Shown here piece by piece: positions 1-7,494 of a stretch of DNA of 64,000 nt. The position numbers were made by a program, and so were the translations under genes. The number at the start of each line of letters is the position of its first letter. The first letter of the stretch is position 1. The notes under the pieces were generated by a model. The model did not search any database. It saw only the letters and a program-made list of their open reading frames with translations, and was not told where the DNA came from. The DNA is from Aquabacter sp965279295 (GTDB lineage Bacteria > Pseudomonadota > Alphaproteobacteria > Rhizobiales > Xanthobacteraceae): assembly GCA_965279295.1 (NCBI GenBank), contig CBDIHQ010000013.1, one strand, 5' to 3'.

Positions 1-8
1 AGAGATCG

Positions 9-569
9 ATGGCGGTTGTTGCGATCGGAGCGTCCGCGGGTGGGCCAGCCGCCCTGCAGATCCTTGTCGCCCAATTGCCCGCCGACCTTCCTATTGCAAT
101 CGTCGTCGTTAATCACCTGGGTCCCGAGGGGCCGGATTTGCTCGCACATATTCTCGCGCACGATGCAAAAGTACCCGTGATAACGGCATGTGAGCGCACC
201 CCTGTGCTGCCGGGGGTTGTATATGTTGCCCCACGGGGGTACCATTTGATGATTGAGCGTGATCGGCGCTTTGCTCTTTCCGTGGACCAGAAAGTGCGCT
301 TTTCGCGTCCCTCCATCGACGTCTTGTTCATGAGCGCCGCCGAGACCTATGGAGCGGAATTGGTCGGTGTCGTCCTGACGGGGGCGAGCGCGGACGGCGC
401 CGAGGGATTGCGCGCCATCCGCCGGAACGGAGGCCGCGCTTTCGTGCAGGCCCCGGAAGAAGCCGAAACGCCGACCATGCCGGCCGCCGCCCTGGCCTTG
501 GCGGGTGCTGATTTTTGCGGACCTCTTTTAGCCATTGCTCAACGCATCAACCAAATTGGCCGAGCATGA
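9..569 (+). CDS. CheB-type protein-glutamate methylesterase, catalytic domain only
   Basis: This 186-residue protein is a stand-alone CheB methylesterase domain, which in characterised members hydrolyses glutamate methyl esters on chemoreceptors. The catalytic triad is visible: Ser9 in GASAGG, His36 in VVNHLGP and Asp129 in LTGASADGAEG. There is no N-terminal receiver domain, so it resembles the single-domain CheB proteins found with CheR and hybrid kinases rather than the two-domain chemotaxis enzyme. The ATG lies 8 bases from the window edge, so a ribosome binding site cannot be judged and an upstream extension is possible. Its stop overlaps the start of the next gene (ATGA), which implies translational coupling with a diguanylate cyclase response regulator. 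The domain call is firm; a chemotaxis role is not shown. Confidence 0.9.
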   Translation: MAVVAIGASAGGPAALQILVAQLPADLPIAIVVVNHLGPEGPDLLAHILAHDAKVPVITACERTPVLPGVVYVAPRGYHLMIERDRRFALSVDQKVRFSRPSIDVLFMSAAETYGAELVGVVLTGASADGAEGLRAIRRNGGRAFVQAPEEAETPTMPAAALALAGADFCGPLLAIAQRINQIGRA

Positions 570-1588
570 GCGTGCCTCACCAGGAAATCATGGACTTTTC
601 TCCCTTGCCCAAGATCCTCGTGGTGGACGATGTCTCCGCGAATCTGGCTGCAATGCGGCGCTTGCTGGTTTCGGTGAAGGCCGACATCCATGTGGCGCAT
701 TCGGGTAATGAAGCCCTCGCGCTCTGCCTCGACCATGATTTTGCGCTCGTCCTGCTGGACGTGCAGATGCCGGACATGGATGGGTTTGAGGTCGCCGCCT
801 ACCTCAGCGAGAATCCTGCGACGTGCGGCATTCCGGTGATCTTCGTCACCGCCGCCTATCTCGACGACATCAATCGCCTGAAGGGCTACACCTTTGGCGC
901 GGTCGACTACATCTCCAAGCCGATCAACGATGCGGTGCTGCTGTCCAAGGTCACGGTCTTCCTGGATCTGCACATCAGCAAGCTCCGGTTGAAGGCCACC
1001 ATGGAGGAACTGGAGCGCCGGAACCGTCAGCTTGAGCAGGAAATCGAGGAGCGCCGCCGGATCGAGAAGCAGATCCGCCATATGGCGACTCACGATTCCC
1101 TGACCGGCCTCGGCAACCGCATCCTGTTTCTGGACCATCTCGTCCGCGCTGCCGCATTTTCGGAGCGGCATGGCGAGCCGTTCGCCCTGCTCTATATCGA
1201 CATCGACGGCTTCAAGCAGGTCAACGACACCCACGGTCACGACGCGGGCGACAATCTGCTCTGCGCCATCGCGCAGCGTCTGCGCAACAGCCTGCGGCAG
1301 GAGGACATCACCGCGCGCCTCAGCGGCGATGAGTTCGCCGTCATCGTCGCGCCGGTTGCGGATCGCGCGGAGGCCCTCAGGCAGGCCGAGCGCATTTGTA
1401 CGATGCTATGCGAGCCCTATGCGATCATCTCCGCCGGGAGTGGCCTGAAGGTGGTGGTGGGCGCGAGCATCGGTGTCGCCATGTATCCGACCCACTCGAA
1501 GGACTACAGCGAGTTGATGCGCATGGCCGATGCCGCCATGTACCGCGTGAAGCAGAACGGCAAGAACGGCGTTCTTGCCGCCGACTAG
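566..1588 (+). CDS. Response regulator with GGDEF domain (diguanylate cyclase)
   Basis: The protein (340 residues from the ATG overlapping the cheB stop) has an N-terminal receiver domain, a coiled-coil linker and a C-terminal GGDEF domain that would make cyclic di-GMP. Receiver residues are Asp21/Asp22, phospho-acceptor Asp65 in LLDVQMPDMDG and Lys118 in YISKP. The linker at about 138-172 is rich in Glu and Arg heptads. The active site is SGDEF (253-257), a common active variant of GGDEF, and an RQED sequence five residues upstream matches the inhibitory I-site, so product inhibition is likely. A second ATG at 590 is an alternative start. Pairing with CheB and a phosphorylatable receiver suggests a two-component output that raises cyclic di-GMP; the sensor kinase is not in the window. 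Confidence 0.93.
   Translation: MSVPHQEIMDFSPLPKILVVDDVSANLAAMRRLLVSVKADIHVAHSGNEALALCLDHDFALVLLDVQMPDMDGFEVAAYLSENPATCGIPVIFVTAAYLDDINRLKGYTFGAVDYISKPINDAVLLSKVTVFLDLHISKLRLKATMEELERRNRQLEQEIEERRRIEKQIRHMATHDSLTGLGNRILFLDHLVRAAAFSERHGEPFALLYIDIDGFKQVNDTHGHDAGDNLLCAIAQRLRNSLRQEDITARLSGDEFAVIVAPVADRAEALRQAERICTMLCEPYAIISAGSGLKVVVGASIGVAMYPTHSKDYSELMRMADAAMYRVKQNGKNGVLAAD
1558..1580 (+). terminator. 10-bp perfect hairpin at the 3' end of the GGDEF gene
   Basis: Bases 1558-1567 (CGGCAAGAAC) are exactly complementary to 1571-1580 (GTTCTTGCCG), with a three-base loop GGC. The hairpin lies inside the last codons of the diguanylate cyclase gene and ends 8 bases before its stop. No T-run follows, so it is not a classical intrinsic terminator; it may protect the mRNA 3' end or assist termination. 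Confidence 0.4.
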
Positions 1589-1845
1589 CCACGTCGCTTC
1601 GCTCGCTCTGTCTGACATCCCCTCGCTGGGCGCTTCGACGAGACCCGCGCGGACAGCTTGAAACCTCCGCCATGCTTCAGCCAAAGCTTGCCCGCTTATC
1701 GCGGACGATGACCCATCGCGCTCTCATGAAAGACTGAGCTGGATATGGAACACCCTCTGAAATCGTCCGCTCGCGCAGCCACAGCCGCCGCCATGGGCGC
1801 AGTTTTCCTGCTCGCGCCGACGCTGACGGCGAACGCCCACGATGA

Positions 1846-2109
1846 ATGTATGTCACACCGTCCAGCGCACGCCTCTCCGACACGGACCGGATGAAGAAGG
1901 CGAGCTTCCCGTATTTCATCCGGTACAAAAACAAGGTCGATCCGTTCAACAGCAACGTCGATGAGACCTTCAAGCTCCACTATCCGGGCGATGCTTCCAA
2001 CAAGCTGACGACGATCTACGATCTCGGCATCGTGGGTCAGACCCGCACCGGGGCGCTGGAGCGGGGCTCCGCGATCAGCGCATGGAAGAAAGAGATCGGC
2101 GTGAAGTGA
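1846..2109 (+). CDS. Hypothetical protein, possibly the frame-shifted remainder of a secreted protein
   Basis: I do not recognise this 87-residue ORF. It has an in-frame TGA directly before its ATG. A different frame just upstream (1745-1894) encodes 49 residues with a convincing signal peptide: a basic N-terminus, then GAVFLLAPTLTANAHDE. The two frames overlap at 1846-1894, so the simplest reading is one small exported protein of about 120 residues broken by a frame change. The body is lysine- and aspartate-rich (for example FIRYKNKVDPFNSNVDETF) with no membrane segment, unlike a random high-GC reading frame. It may be a pseudogene, a sequencing error or two independent ORFs. Confidence 0.4.
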   Translation: MYVTPSSARLSDTDRMKKASFPYFIRYKNKVDPFNSNVDETFKLHYPGDASNKLTTIYDLGIVGQTRTGALERGSAISAWKKEIGVK

Positions 2110-2164
2110 GCGCCGCAGAGGCAGATTTCGAGCGAGGTTGGGCGTCGCCGCCCCCCGCCGAGCT

Positions 2165-2734
2165 TCAAACCGCGACCGGCGCGCCGGCGCGCAATGCCCA
2201 ACGCCGTCCGTCGTGACGCAGATCGGTGAAGCTGAGCGGCTCCACGTCGATGAGCCAGAAGGCGCGCGCGGGCGCGCCGAGAACATGCAGGATCGCGGCG
2301 CGGACCACCGCCGCGTGGGTCACCACGATGGTATGGCCCCGGTCGCCGGCATGTGCCTCCATCCATGCGGCAACCCGCAGCAGCATGGCGGACACGGCTT
2401 CTCCTCCATGGGGCGCAGCATCGACGTCGGTGAGCCAGAGCAGCAAGCCGTCCGGGTTTTCCGCCTGAATGTCGGATAAAGCGCGGCCGGCCCAACGGCC
2501 GTGATCGAGATCGCGCAATGCGGCGTCCTCTTCCACCTCCAACTGGAGCGCCGCCGCTGTCTGCCGGGTGCGGCGTGCGAGGCTGGAGAAGACCCGGTCC
2601 GGTCGGCGCACGGCATGTCGCAAGGCCGCCGCTTGGGCCAAAGCCGCCGCTTCCAAGGGCTCATCCAACGGAAAAGAAGCGCGCCGTGTCGCCGCAGTCG
2701 CACCGTGGCAAATGAAGGTGAAACGGTGGCTCAT
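2165..2734 (-). CDS. Histidine phosphatase family protein with CHG in place of RHG
   Basis: This 189-residue protein belongs to the histidine phosphatase (phosphoglycerate mutase-like) superfamily. The start is set at MSHRFTFICHGAT, because that ATG places the first strand correctly and an upstream GTG has no ribosome binding site. The core is recognisable: SSLARRTRQTA, a glutamate-bearing GGEAVSAML and the second histidine in IVVTHAAVVRAA. The signature Arg of RHG is Cys here (ICHG). That Arg normally binds the phosphate, so activity may be altered or lost. It is divergent from the cobalamin-riboswitch/cbtBA operon, and family members include CobC, the alpha-ribazole phosphatase of B12 assembly. 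A cobalt or B12 role is inferred from position only. Confidence 0.82.
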   Translation of the reverse strand: MSHRFTFICHGATAATRRASFPLDEPLEAAALAQAAALRHAVRRPDRVFSSLARRTRQTAAALQLEVEEDAALRDLDHGRWAGRALSDIQAENPDGLLLWLTDVDAAPHGGEAVSAMLLRVAAWMEAHAGDRGHTIVVTHAAVVRAAILHVLGAPARAFWLIDVEPLSFTDLRHDGRRWALRAGAPVAV

Positions 2735-2788
2735 GATCCAAGTGCGGCTGGACGGCCCCTCCACCAAGCAAAAAAGGCACGACGTTCA

Positions 2789-2818
2789 TTGACACAGGTT
2801 GGCATGCCCGCCTAGCCT
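2789..2818 (+). promoter_or_regulatory. Candidate sigma70-type promoter for the cbtBA transcript
   Basis: TTGACA at 2789-2794 is a perfect -35 hexamer, followed after 18 bases by TAGCCT (2813-2818), a plausible weak -10. Transcription would begin about where the cobalamin riboswitch aptamer starts. Predicted from sequence only. Confidence 0.4.
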
Positions 2819-2825
2819 TGCCCGC

Positions 2826-2928
2826 TGCTCGTGTACTGGAAGCCGGTGTAAATCCGGCACGGTCGCGCCACTGTAATCGGTTTGGCATTCAAGCCGTAAG
2901 TCAGACCTGTCCGTGAGCCGCCATCTTC
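2826..2928 (+). ncRNA. Cobalamin (B12) riboswitch upstream of cbtBA
   Basis: The 5' leader of cbtB holds the hallmarks of the cobalamin aptamer: GGAAGCCGGTGTAAATCCGG, then CGCCACTGTAA, which is the conserved core, then AAGCCGTAAGTCAGACCTG, which matches the closing block. The outer boundaries are approximate. In this family, adenosyl- or methylcobalamin binding normally represses downstream genes by termination or by hiding the ribosome binding site. Bases 2929-2962 would carry the expression platform. Its place before a cobalt permease is typical, because cobalt is needed for B12. Confidence 0.92.
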
Positions 2929-2962
2929 ATCCGTTGGGACGCGTTATCCCGGGAGTGTATTT

Positions 2963-3172
2963 ATGTCCGATATTGCCCTGAAACCCGTTGCTGCCCCGGC
3001 CGCCATTCCTGTCGGAGAGATCCTTCCCTGGGCCGTGTTCGCCGGGCTGATCCTGCTGCTCGTCGTTTATTTCGTCGGTGCGGAAGAGGGAGCCACCTCC
3101 CTGATCCCAGGCATGTATGTCCACGAATTCCTCCACGACGGCCGCCATCTCCTCGGCTTCCCCTGCCACTGA
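2963..3172 (+). CDS. cbtB: CbtB cobalt transporter subunit
   Basis: This 69-residue protein fits CbtB: one central membrane segment (about residues 20-40, WAVFAGLILLLVVYFVGAEE) and a short C-terminal tail rich in metal ligands (HEFLHDGRHLLGFPCH, with four His and one Cys). CbtB is the small subunit of the CbtAB cobalt uptake system predicted from B12 regulons. It lies directly behind the riboswitch, starts with an ATG after GGGAG, and ends 10 bases before cbtA. Length and tail are typical of the family. Confidence 0.92.
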   Translation: MSDIALKPVAAPAAIPVGEILPWAVFAGLILLLVVYFVGAEEGATSLIPGMYVHEFLHDGRHLLGFPCH

Positions 3173-3182
3173 GGAGACGACC

Positions 3183-3929
3183 ATGGTTGGAAAACTTCTG
3201 CTGCGCGGCATGATTGTCGGCTTCGTGGCCGGCCTCCTCGCGTTTGGCTTCGCGAAAGTGTTCGGCGAACCTGCGGTCGACCGCGCCATCGCCTTCGAGG
3301 AACAGATGAGCCAGGCCAAGGGCGAGGCCCCTGAGCCTGAAATCGTGAGCCGCGAAGTCCAGGGCGGCTTCGGCCTGTTCACCGGGATCGTCACATATAG
3401 CGCTGCGCTCGGCGGCCTGTTTTCGCTCGCCTTCGCCTTCACCTACGGCCGTGTCGGCAAGCTCGGCCCACGCGCCACGGCGGCGCTCCTGGCGCTCGGT
3501 GGTTTCGTCGCCCTCGTCCTCGTGCCCGGATTGAAGTATCCCGCCAACCCGCCTTCGGTGGGAGACCCGGAGACCATCCGCTACCGGACCGAACTGTTCT
3601 TCGCCATGCTGGTGATCTCGGTGGGTGCCCTGTCATTCACCGTGTTTCTGGCCCGTCGCCTCCTGGCGAAGCACGGGGTCTGGAATGCGAGCGTGATCGC
3701 CGGGGCTGCCTTTCTCGCCATCATCATCGTTGCAAACACCGCCTTGCCCGAAATCAACGAGGTGCCGGAACAATTTTCAGCGAACCTGCTGTGGCAGTTC
3801 CGGGTGGCGACCCTGGGGATTCAGACAATCCTCTGGGCCACCCTGGGCCTTCTTTTTGGCTATGTGGCGGAACGCAGCCTGACGCCGCAGCCATTCACCG
3901 GCCGATTTGTCGCCGCGACCGGGCGCTGA
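3183..3929 (+). CDS. cbtA: CbtA cobalt transporter integral membrane subunit
   Basis: CbtA is the multi-spanning subunit that, with CbtB, is predicted to import cobalt. The ATG at 3183, preceded by GAGGAGACGACC, gives 248 residues beginning with the family-typical MVGKLLLRGMIVGFVAGLLA. About five membrane segments are visible near residues 7-28, 68-90, 100-118, 145-165 and 176-195, with a last one near 215-235. A soluble loop after the first helix ends in EPEIVSREVQGGFG. It is co-transcribed with cbtB under the B12 riboswitch. Confidence 0.92.
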   Translation: MVGKLLLRGMIVGFVAGLLAFGFAKVFGEPAVDRAIAFEEQMSQAKGEAPEPEIVSREVQGGFGLFTGIVTYSAALGGLFSLAFAFTYGRVGKLGPRATAALLALGGFVALVLVPGLKYPANPPSVGDPETIRYRTELFFAMLVISVGALSFTVFLARRLLAKHGVWNASVIAGAAFLAIIIVANTALPEINEVPEQFSANLLWQFRVATLGIQTILWATLGLLFGYVAERSLTPQPFTGRFVAATGR

Positions 3930-3944
3930 GGCACTCCAAACGGC

Positions 3945-4613
3945 ATGAATACGCCGCGCGGTCACAGATGGAACGGCCCCGGCCTTTGCGCCGGGTTCGT
4001 TCTTTCTTTTTTACTGGCGCTGTCAGCGGCGCACGCACACACGGGCAGCGCCAGTGCGGGCCGATCAACCGACGGCCTGCCGATCCCCAATCTGACACAT
4101 GGCCAGATGGCGGTGATTTCCGACAACGCCGCTGAAATCCTCGCGATCGCGAAGCAGCAGGGGCTGACCGACCCCACCTTTCGGCGCCTGCTGAACTTCT
4201 CCGCGCTCCAACGCACCTATTGCCTGTGGAGCGTCGTTCCGGGCAGCCTCGCCGATGAGGAAAGCCCGTTCAACGAATGCACACATGCCTATCTCGCGGC
4301 GCTGCGCGCGCTGCTGGTGCATATGCAGGATATGCCGGGTGCAGGCGCCTCCGTGCGTCCGCTGATCGATAAGATCGAGCGCGAAATGATCGCGCGGGAT
4401 GCCTCCCTCATGATGTGCCGCTACAGCGGCGAGGCGTTCAACACTGCTGAAGTGGTCATGCCCCACTGGGCGGACATCCTCTCCCACACGCCGAGCCTGC
4501 TCGCTTTCGGCGGCGTTGCGGCGCTGTGCGCCGCCGCCGTCTCCGCCCTCGTGCCCGGCAGGCGATCCCCACCCGAAGCGGCCAATCCCGGCAATGAGGA
4601 GACGCGATCCTAG
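3945..4613 (+). CDS. Unrecognised secreted, membrane-anchored protein in the cobalt operon
   Basis: I do not recognise this 222-residue protein. It begins 15 bases after cbtA on the same strand, so it should share the B12-riboswitch transcript. An N-terminal signal peptide (FVLSFLLALSAAHAHT) is followed by an ectodomain of about 150 residues with Cys in YCLWSV, NECTHAY and MMCRYSGEA. A C-terminal membrane helix follows at about 188-206 (LLAFGGVAALCAAAVSAL) with a short basic cytoplasmic tail. The topology suggests a periplasmic domain anchored at its C-terminus. Operon membership points to cobalt or corrinoid acquisition, for example as a metal-handling accessory of CbtAB; that is inference. 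Confidence 0.75.
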   Translation: MNTPRGHRWNGPGLCAGFVLSFLLALSAAHAHTGSASAGRSTDGLPIPNLTHGQMAVISDNAAEILAIAKQQGLTDPTFRRLLNFSALQRTYCLWSVVPGSLADEESPFNECTHAYLAALRALLVHMQDMPGAGASVRPLIDKIEREMIARDASLMMCRYSGEAFNTAEVVMPHWADILSHTPSLLAFGGVAALCAAAVSALVPGRRSPPEAANPGNEETRS

Positions 4614-4778
4614 GATTGCAGCGCCGCAGACGGCGCGCTTGCGCTGGAAACCGCGCGCGATTCCGGGCAGATGTCTTCTGGATCGCGCTCGCTTGAGCCG
4701 AACGCGCGTCACGCGGCGGATGCCGCGTCCCTCCAATTCAGCCGACGGGTGTCGCCGGCCTTCAACAGGAACGCACAC

Positions 4779-5123
4779 ATGAGCATTGTCCGCCTCGACA
4801 AGGGCCAGCGCATGAGCGAAGCCGTGATCCACGGCAACACGATCTATCTCGCCGGCCAGGTGGCAAAGGGCGCGGACGTGGCGACGCAGACGCGCGGCGT
4901 CCTCGCATCCATCGATGCGCTGCTGGCCCGTGCCGGCAGCAGCAAGGCGAACATCCTTTCCGCCACGATCTGGCTCTCAGACATCGCGAATTTCGCTGAA
5001 ATGAACAGCGTTTGGGACAGCTGGGTCGACAAGGACAACCCGCCGGCCCGCGCCACCAGCGAAGGCAAGCTCGCCACGCCGGACTACAAGGTCGAGATCA
5101 TCGTCGTGGCCGCGAAGGCCTGA
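4779..5123 (+). CDS. RidA/YjgF family enamine/imine deaminase
   Basis: The 114-residue protein is of typical RidA length. RidA proteins hydrolyse reactive enamine/imine intermediates made by PLP enzymes. Family landmarks include the N-terminal strand with GNTIYLAGQVA and the C-terminal PPARATSEGKLATPDYKVEI. The usual substrate-binding Arg region reads ARATSEGKLA, a variant of RxxxxxxxLP seen in divergent Rid subfamilies, so it may belong to an Rid1-7 clade rather than to classic RidA. The start at 4779 follows ACAGGAACGCACAC. It appears monocistronic and converges on ohrR. Confidence 0.88.
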   Translation: MSIVRLDKGQRMSEAVIHGNTIYLAGQVAKGADVATQTRGVLASIDALLARAGSSKANILSATIWLSDIANFAEMNSVWDSWVDKDNPPARATSEGKLATPDYKVEIIVVAAKA

Positions 5124-5220
5124 CGCGCAGGTTTACCGCATCCGCCGGTCTGGAATCGCTGAGCGATTTCGGCCCGGCGGGGTGGTTGAGGCATGCGCTC
5201 GCAGCTGAGCGCATGACGGA

Positions 5221-5655
5221 TCACGCCGCCGCTGCCAGAGCATCCCGCAGCGCCTGGACCTTCGCGTTCAGGCTGATGAGTTCGGACACCTGCATTCCCG
5301 AGCGGGCGAGCAATGCTTCGCCCAGGCATACGCACCGCTCCCGGATCGCCCGCCCCCGGTCCGTCAGGCGAACCTGCACCTGTCGCTCGTCTTTTGGATT
5401 GCGGGCGCGCGACACCAGCCCCGCGGCCTCCAGCCGTTTCACCAGGGGCGTCACCGTGCTTGATTCCAGCGCCAGCCGCTCCGCGATGGCGCCGACCGTC
5501 CGGTCGTCGCTTTCCCAGAGCGCGTGCAGCACCAGATATTGCGGATAGGTGATGCCAAGCTCATCGAGCATCGGCTTGTAGGTGCGGTTGATCGCCATGC
5601 TCGCGGAATAGAGCGAGAAGCACAGCTGATCGTCGAGCGGCAGGGGAACAGCCAT
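5221..5655 (-). CDS. ohrR: OhrR, MarR-family organic hydroperoxide-sensing repressor
   Basis: This 144-residue MarR-type winged-helix protein carries the diagnostic N-terminal redox Cys of OhrR (Cys12 in LDDQLCFSLYSAS). Oxidation of that Cys by organic hydroperoxides releases the repressor from DNA in characterised homologues. The recognition helix region reads ALESSTVTPLVKRLEAAG and the wing contains KDERQVQVRLT. The start follows a strong GAGGAGG. It is divergent from ohr across 141 bases that hold paired palindromes, the classic self-regulated ohrR/ohr arrangement. Confidence 0.94.
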   Translation of the reverse strand: MAVPLPLDDQLCFSLYSASMAINRTYKPMLDELGITYPQYLVLHALWESDDRTVGAIAERLALESSTVTPLVKRLEAAGLVSRARNPKDERQVQVRLTDRGRAIRERCVCLGEALLARSGMQVSELISLNAKVQALRDALAAAA

Positions 5656-5690
5656 GATGGCCTCCTCAGGTGAAGCGCCTTTATCGGTCG

Positions 5691-5782
5691 ATATATATCG
5701 CGATAAACAAATTGCTGGACAAGCCCCAAACGGCCGGCTAAAAGCAATTTATATATCGCCATAATAAATATCGCGATTATCA
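5691..5782. promoter_or_regulatory. ohrR-ohr divergent control region with candidate OhrR operators
   Basis: The AT-rich intergenic DNA contains two copies of ATCGCGAT (5697-5704 and 5770-5777), both inside the longer ATATCGCGAT, plus a near copy TATCGCCATA at 5754-5763. A larger inverted repeat pairs 5700-5716 with 5743-5759 (15 of 17 positions match), the right arm reading AGCAATTTATATATCGC. Elements of this kind close to both starts are what a self-regulating MarR repressor would use. Assignment to OhrR rests on position and symmetry, not on a known consensus for this organism. Confidence 0.6.
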
Positions 5783-5796
5783 ATGGAGATTTTTCG

Positions 5797-6222
5797 ATGC
5801 CGGTCAATGTCCTCTACAGCACCCGCGCTTCGGCTACCGGCGGTCGCGATGGCCAAGCCCGCTCGGAAGACGGCACGTTCGAAGTGAAGCTTTCGACGCC
5901 CAAGGAACTCGGCGGCGCCGGTGGCGACGGCGTCAACCCTGAGAAGCTGTTCGCCGCCGGCTATTCCGCCTGCTTCCTAGGCGCCATGAAAGTGGCCGGC
6001 CAGCAGTTGAAGCTGAAGGTTCCGGCCGACGCGACCGTCACCGCCACGGTGGGCATCGGCCCGCGCTCCGAAGGCGGGTTCGGCATCACAGCCGATCTCT
6101 CGATCAACCTACCTGGCGTCGAGCGGTCCGACGCGCAGAAGCTGGTCGACCTGGCCCACCAGATTTGCCCCTACTCCAACGCCACGCGCGGCAATCTCGA
6201 TGTCGGTCTGACGATCGTCTGA
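5797..6222 (+). CDS. ohr: Ohr organic hydroperoxide resistance peroxidase
   Basis: Ohr is a thiol peroxidase that reduces organic and lipid hydroperoxides, using two reactive Cys residues re-reduced by lipoylated proteins. Both are present: Cys59 in AGYSACFLGA and Cys124 in HQICPYSNAT. The 141-residue length and N-terminal VLYSTRASATGGRDG are typical. It is divergent from ohrR with shared operators, so induction by organic peroxides is expected. A hairpin spans its stop codon. Confidence 0.95.
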   Translation: MPVNVLYSTRASATGGRDGQARSEDGTFEVKLSTPKELGGAGGDGVNPEKLFAAGYSACFLGAMKVAGQQLKLKVPADATVTATVGIGPRSEGGFGITADLSINLPGVERSDAQKLVDLAHQICPYSNATRGNLDVGLTIV

Positions 6223-6228
6223 CCGACA
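6201..6228 (+). terminator. Hairpin across the ohr stop codon
   Basis: TGTCGGTC (6201-6208) pairs perfectly with GACCGACA (6221-6228), and the interior contains the palindrome GACGATCGTC, extending the stem after one T-T mismatch. The ohr TGA (6220-6222) lies in the right arm. There is no T-run after it, so it is a stable 3'-end structure that could act in termination. Confidence 0.45.
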
Positions 6229-6555
6229 AGCTCGCGTCCCGTGAACACCACTGCCGGCTTGCATCGGGCGCCGGCGGTGGTGCCTTTTGGGCGCCTGACG
6301 TACAGACCGGGCCAGCGGCTGGGCGATCCAGCGTATTCGCCGGCGCCTTGCCCCGCAGTCCCTTTGCCAGCAGTCGCCTTGCCCGTGATTGCTCGCCGGA
6401 GGGCTCGCCGAGCGCCGCTTGGGTGCCGGCGCCCCGTTGGTTCTGGTGCACGGCGGAGTGCCCCTGGATCTATCGGGTCACTGAATACACAGGCGTTCGC
6501 GCAGCTCGCGCTGTGCAATGATGGGGCGACAGGCGCCGAGCTTCTGCGGCGGACG
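6229..6555. other. Non-coding stretch between ohr and the FAH-family gene
   Basis: About 330 GC-rich bases separate the ohr stop from the convergent FAH-family gene. Several open frames cross it, but none has a ribosome binding site, a recognisable protein or sensible composition. I see no RNA gene or clear repeat in it. Confidence 0.5.
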
Positions 6556-7494
6556 TCATTCTCCGAGGCGCAGAGGATGAGGCGCCGGGCCGGCCTTGAC
6601 GGTATTCTCGATCCGTCCGAGTTGATCCACCTTCACCTCGACCGAGTTGCCCGGCTGAAGCCAGGGATAGCGGTCTTTTCCGTGGGTCAGCGAAAGTTCC
6701 AGAATGCAGCCGGTGGCGCAGGTTCCCGACCCCAGGACATCGCCCGGAAGGAGCGTCGCGCCGCGCGAGGCGAAAGCCGCCATCTCCTCGAATGACCAGT
6801 AGATGTCGGCAAGGTTTCCGCGCGTGTATTCGACACCATCGACGCTGCACGTCATGGTCAGGTCGAACGCCGCGCCCTTCCGAAACGTCTCGATCTCATC
6901 CACAGTGACGAGGCACGGACCGAGCGTCGTGGCGAAGTCCTTCGCCTTGGCCGGGCCGAGGCCGACCTTCATCTCCGTGCGCTGAAGATCCCTGGCGCTC
7001 CAGTCGTTCATGATGGTGTAGCCGATAATGTGCCGGCCCGCGTCTTCGGGACGGATATTGCGCCCCTCCCGACCGATGATGGCAGCCACCTCCACCTCGA
7101 AATCCAGCCGCTGCGTGCCCGGTGCGCTTTCAATCTGCGCGCCATGGCCGATCAGAGCGGTGGGATTGGTGAAGTAGAAGACCGGGATCTCGTACCACTC
7201 TTGCGGCAGTTCCTGCCCCCGGCTGCGGCGCCCCATCTGGGCGTGCTGCTCGAAGGCGTAGAAATCGCGCACCGAGGGCGGTCGCGTGATCGGCGGCAGA
7301 AGCGATAGTCCCTCGAACGACAGGACATCGCTGGGATCGGCGAGAGCCCGCTCGCCGGCCCGATGTAGCCGCTCTCCATCATCTCCCAAAAGGTCGATCA
7401 ATCGCACGCCTGCGGCCAAGGCGCGGACTTGACCATCCTTCAGCAGACCGACCCGCTCCCGCCCGCCGTCATCGGTGAAAGACACCCACCGCAT
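6556..7494 (-). CDS. Fumarylacetoacetate hydrolase family protein
   Basis: The 312-residue protein belongs to the FAH superfamily, whose members hydrolyse C-C bonds of beta-diketones, hydrate dienoates or decarboxylate oxaloacetate-like acids with Mg2+. The metal-binding region is clear: LDFEVEVAAII (Glu133, Glu135) and NDWSARDLQ (Asp164), followed by KAKDFATTLGPCLV and GSGTCATGC. The N-terminal 70 residues form the small domain of longer family members. GAGGAAAATCGC precedes the ATG. It lies downstream of a 2-hydroxyacid dehydrogenase on the same strand, about 150 bases away, so the two may share a pathway for an aromatic or organic acid. The substrate cannot be assigned. Confidence 0.9.
   Translation of the reverse strand: MRWVSFTDDGGRERVGLLKDGQVRALAAGVRLIDLLGDDGERLHRAGERALADPSDVLSFEGLSLLPPITRPPSVRDFYAFEQHAQMGRRSRGQELPQEWYEIPVFYFTNPTALIGHGAQIESAPGTQRLDFEVEVAAIIGREGRNIRPEDAGRHIIGYTIMNDWSARDLQRTEMKVGLGPAKAKDFATTLGPCLVTVDEIETFRKGAAFDLTMTCSVDGVEYTRGNLADIYWSFEEMAAFASRGATLLPGDVLGSGTCATGCILELSLTHGKDRYPWLQPGNSVEVKVDQLGRIENTVKAGPAPHPLRLGE

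Noticed and set aside
4621..4636. GCGCCG/CGGCGC hairpin after the cobalt operon as a terminator
   Set aside because: The stem is only six bases with no T-run. Such short GC dyads are expected by chance in this composition.
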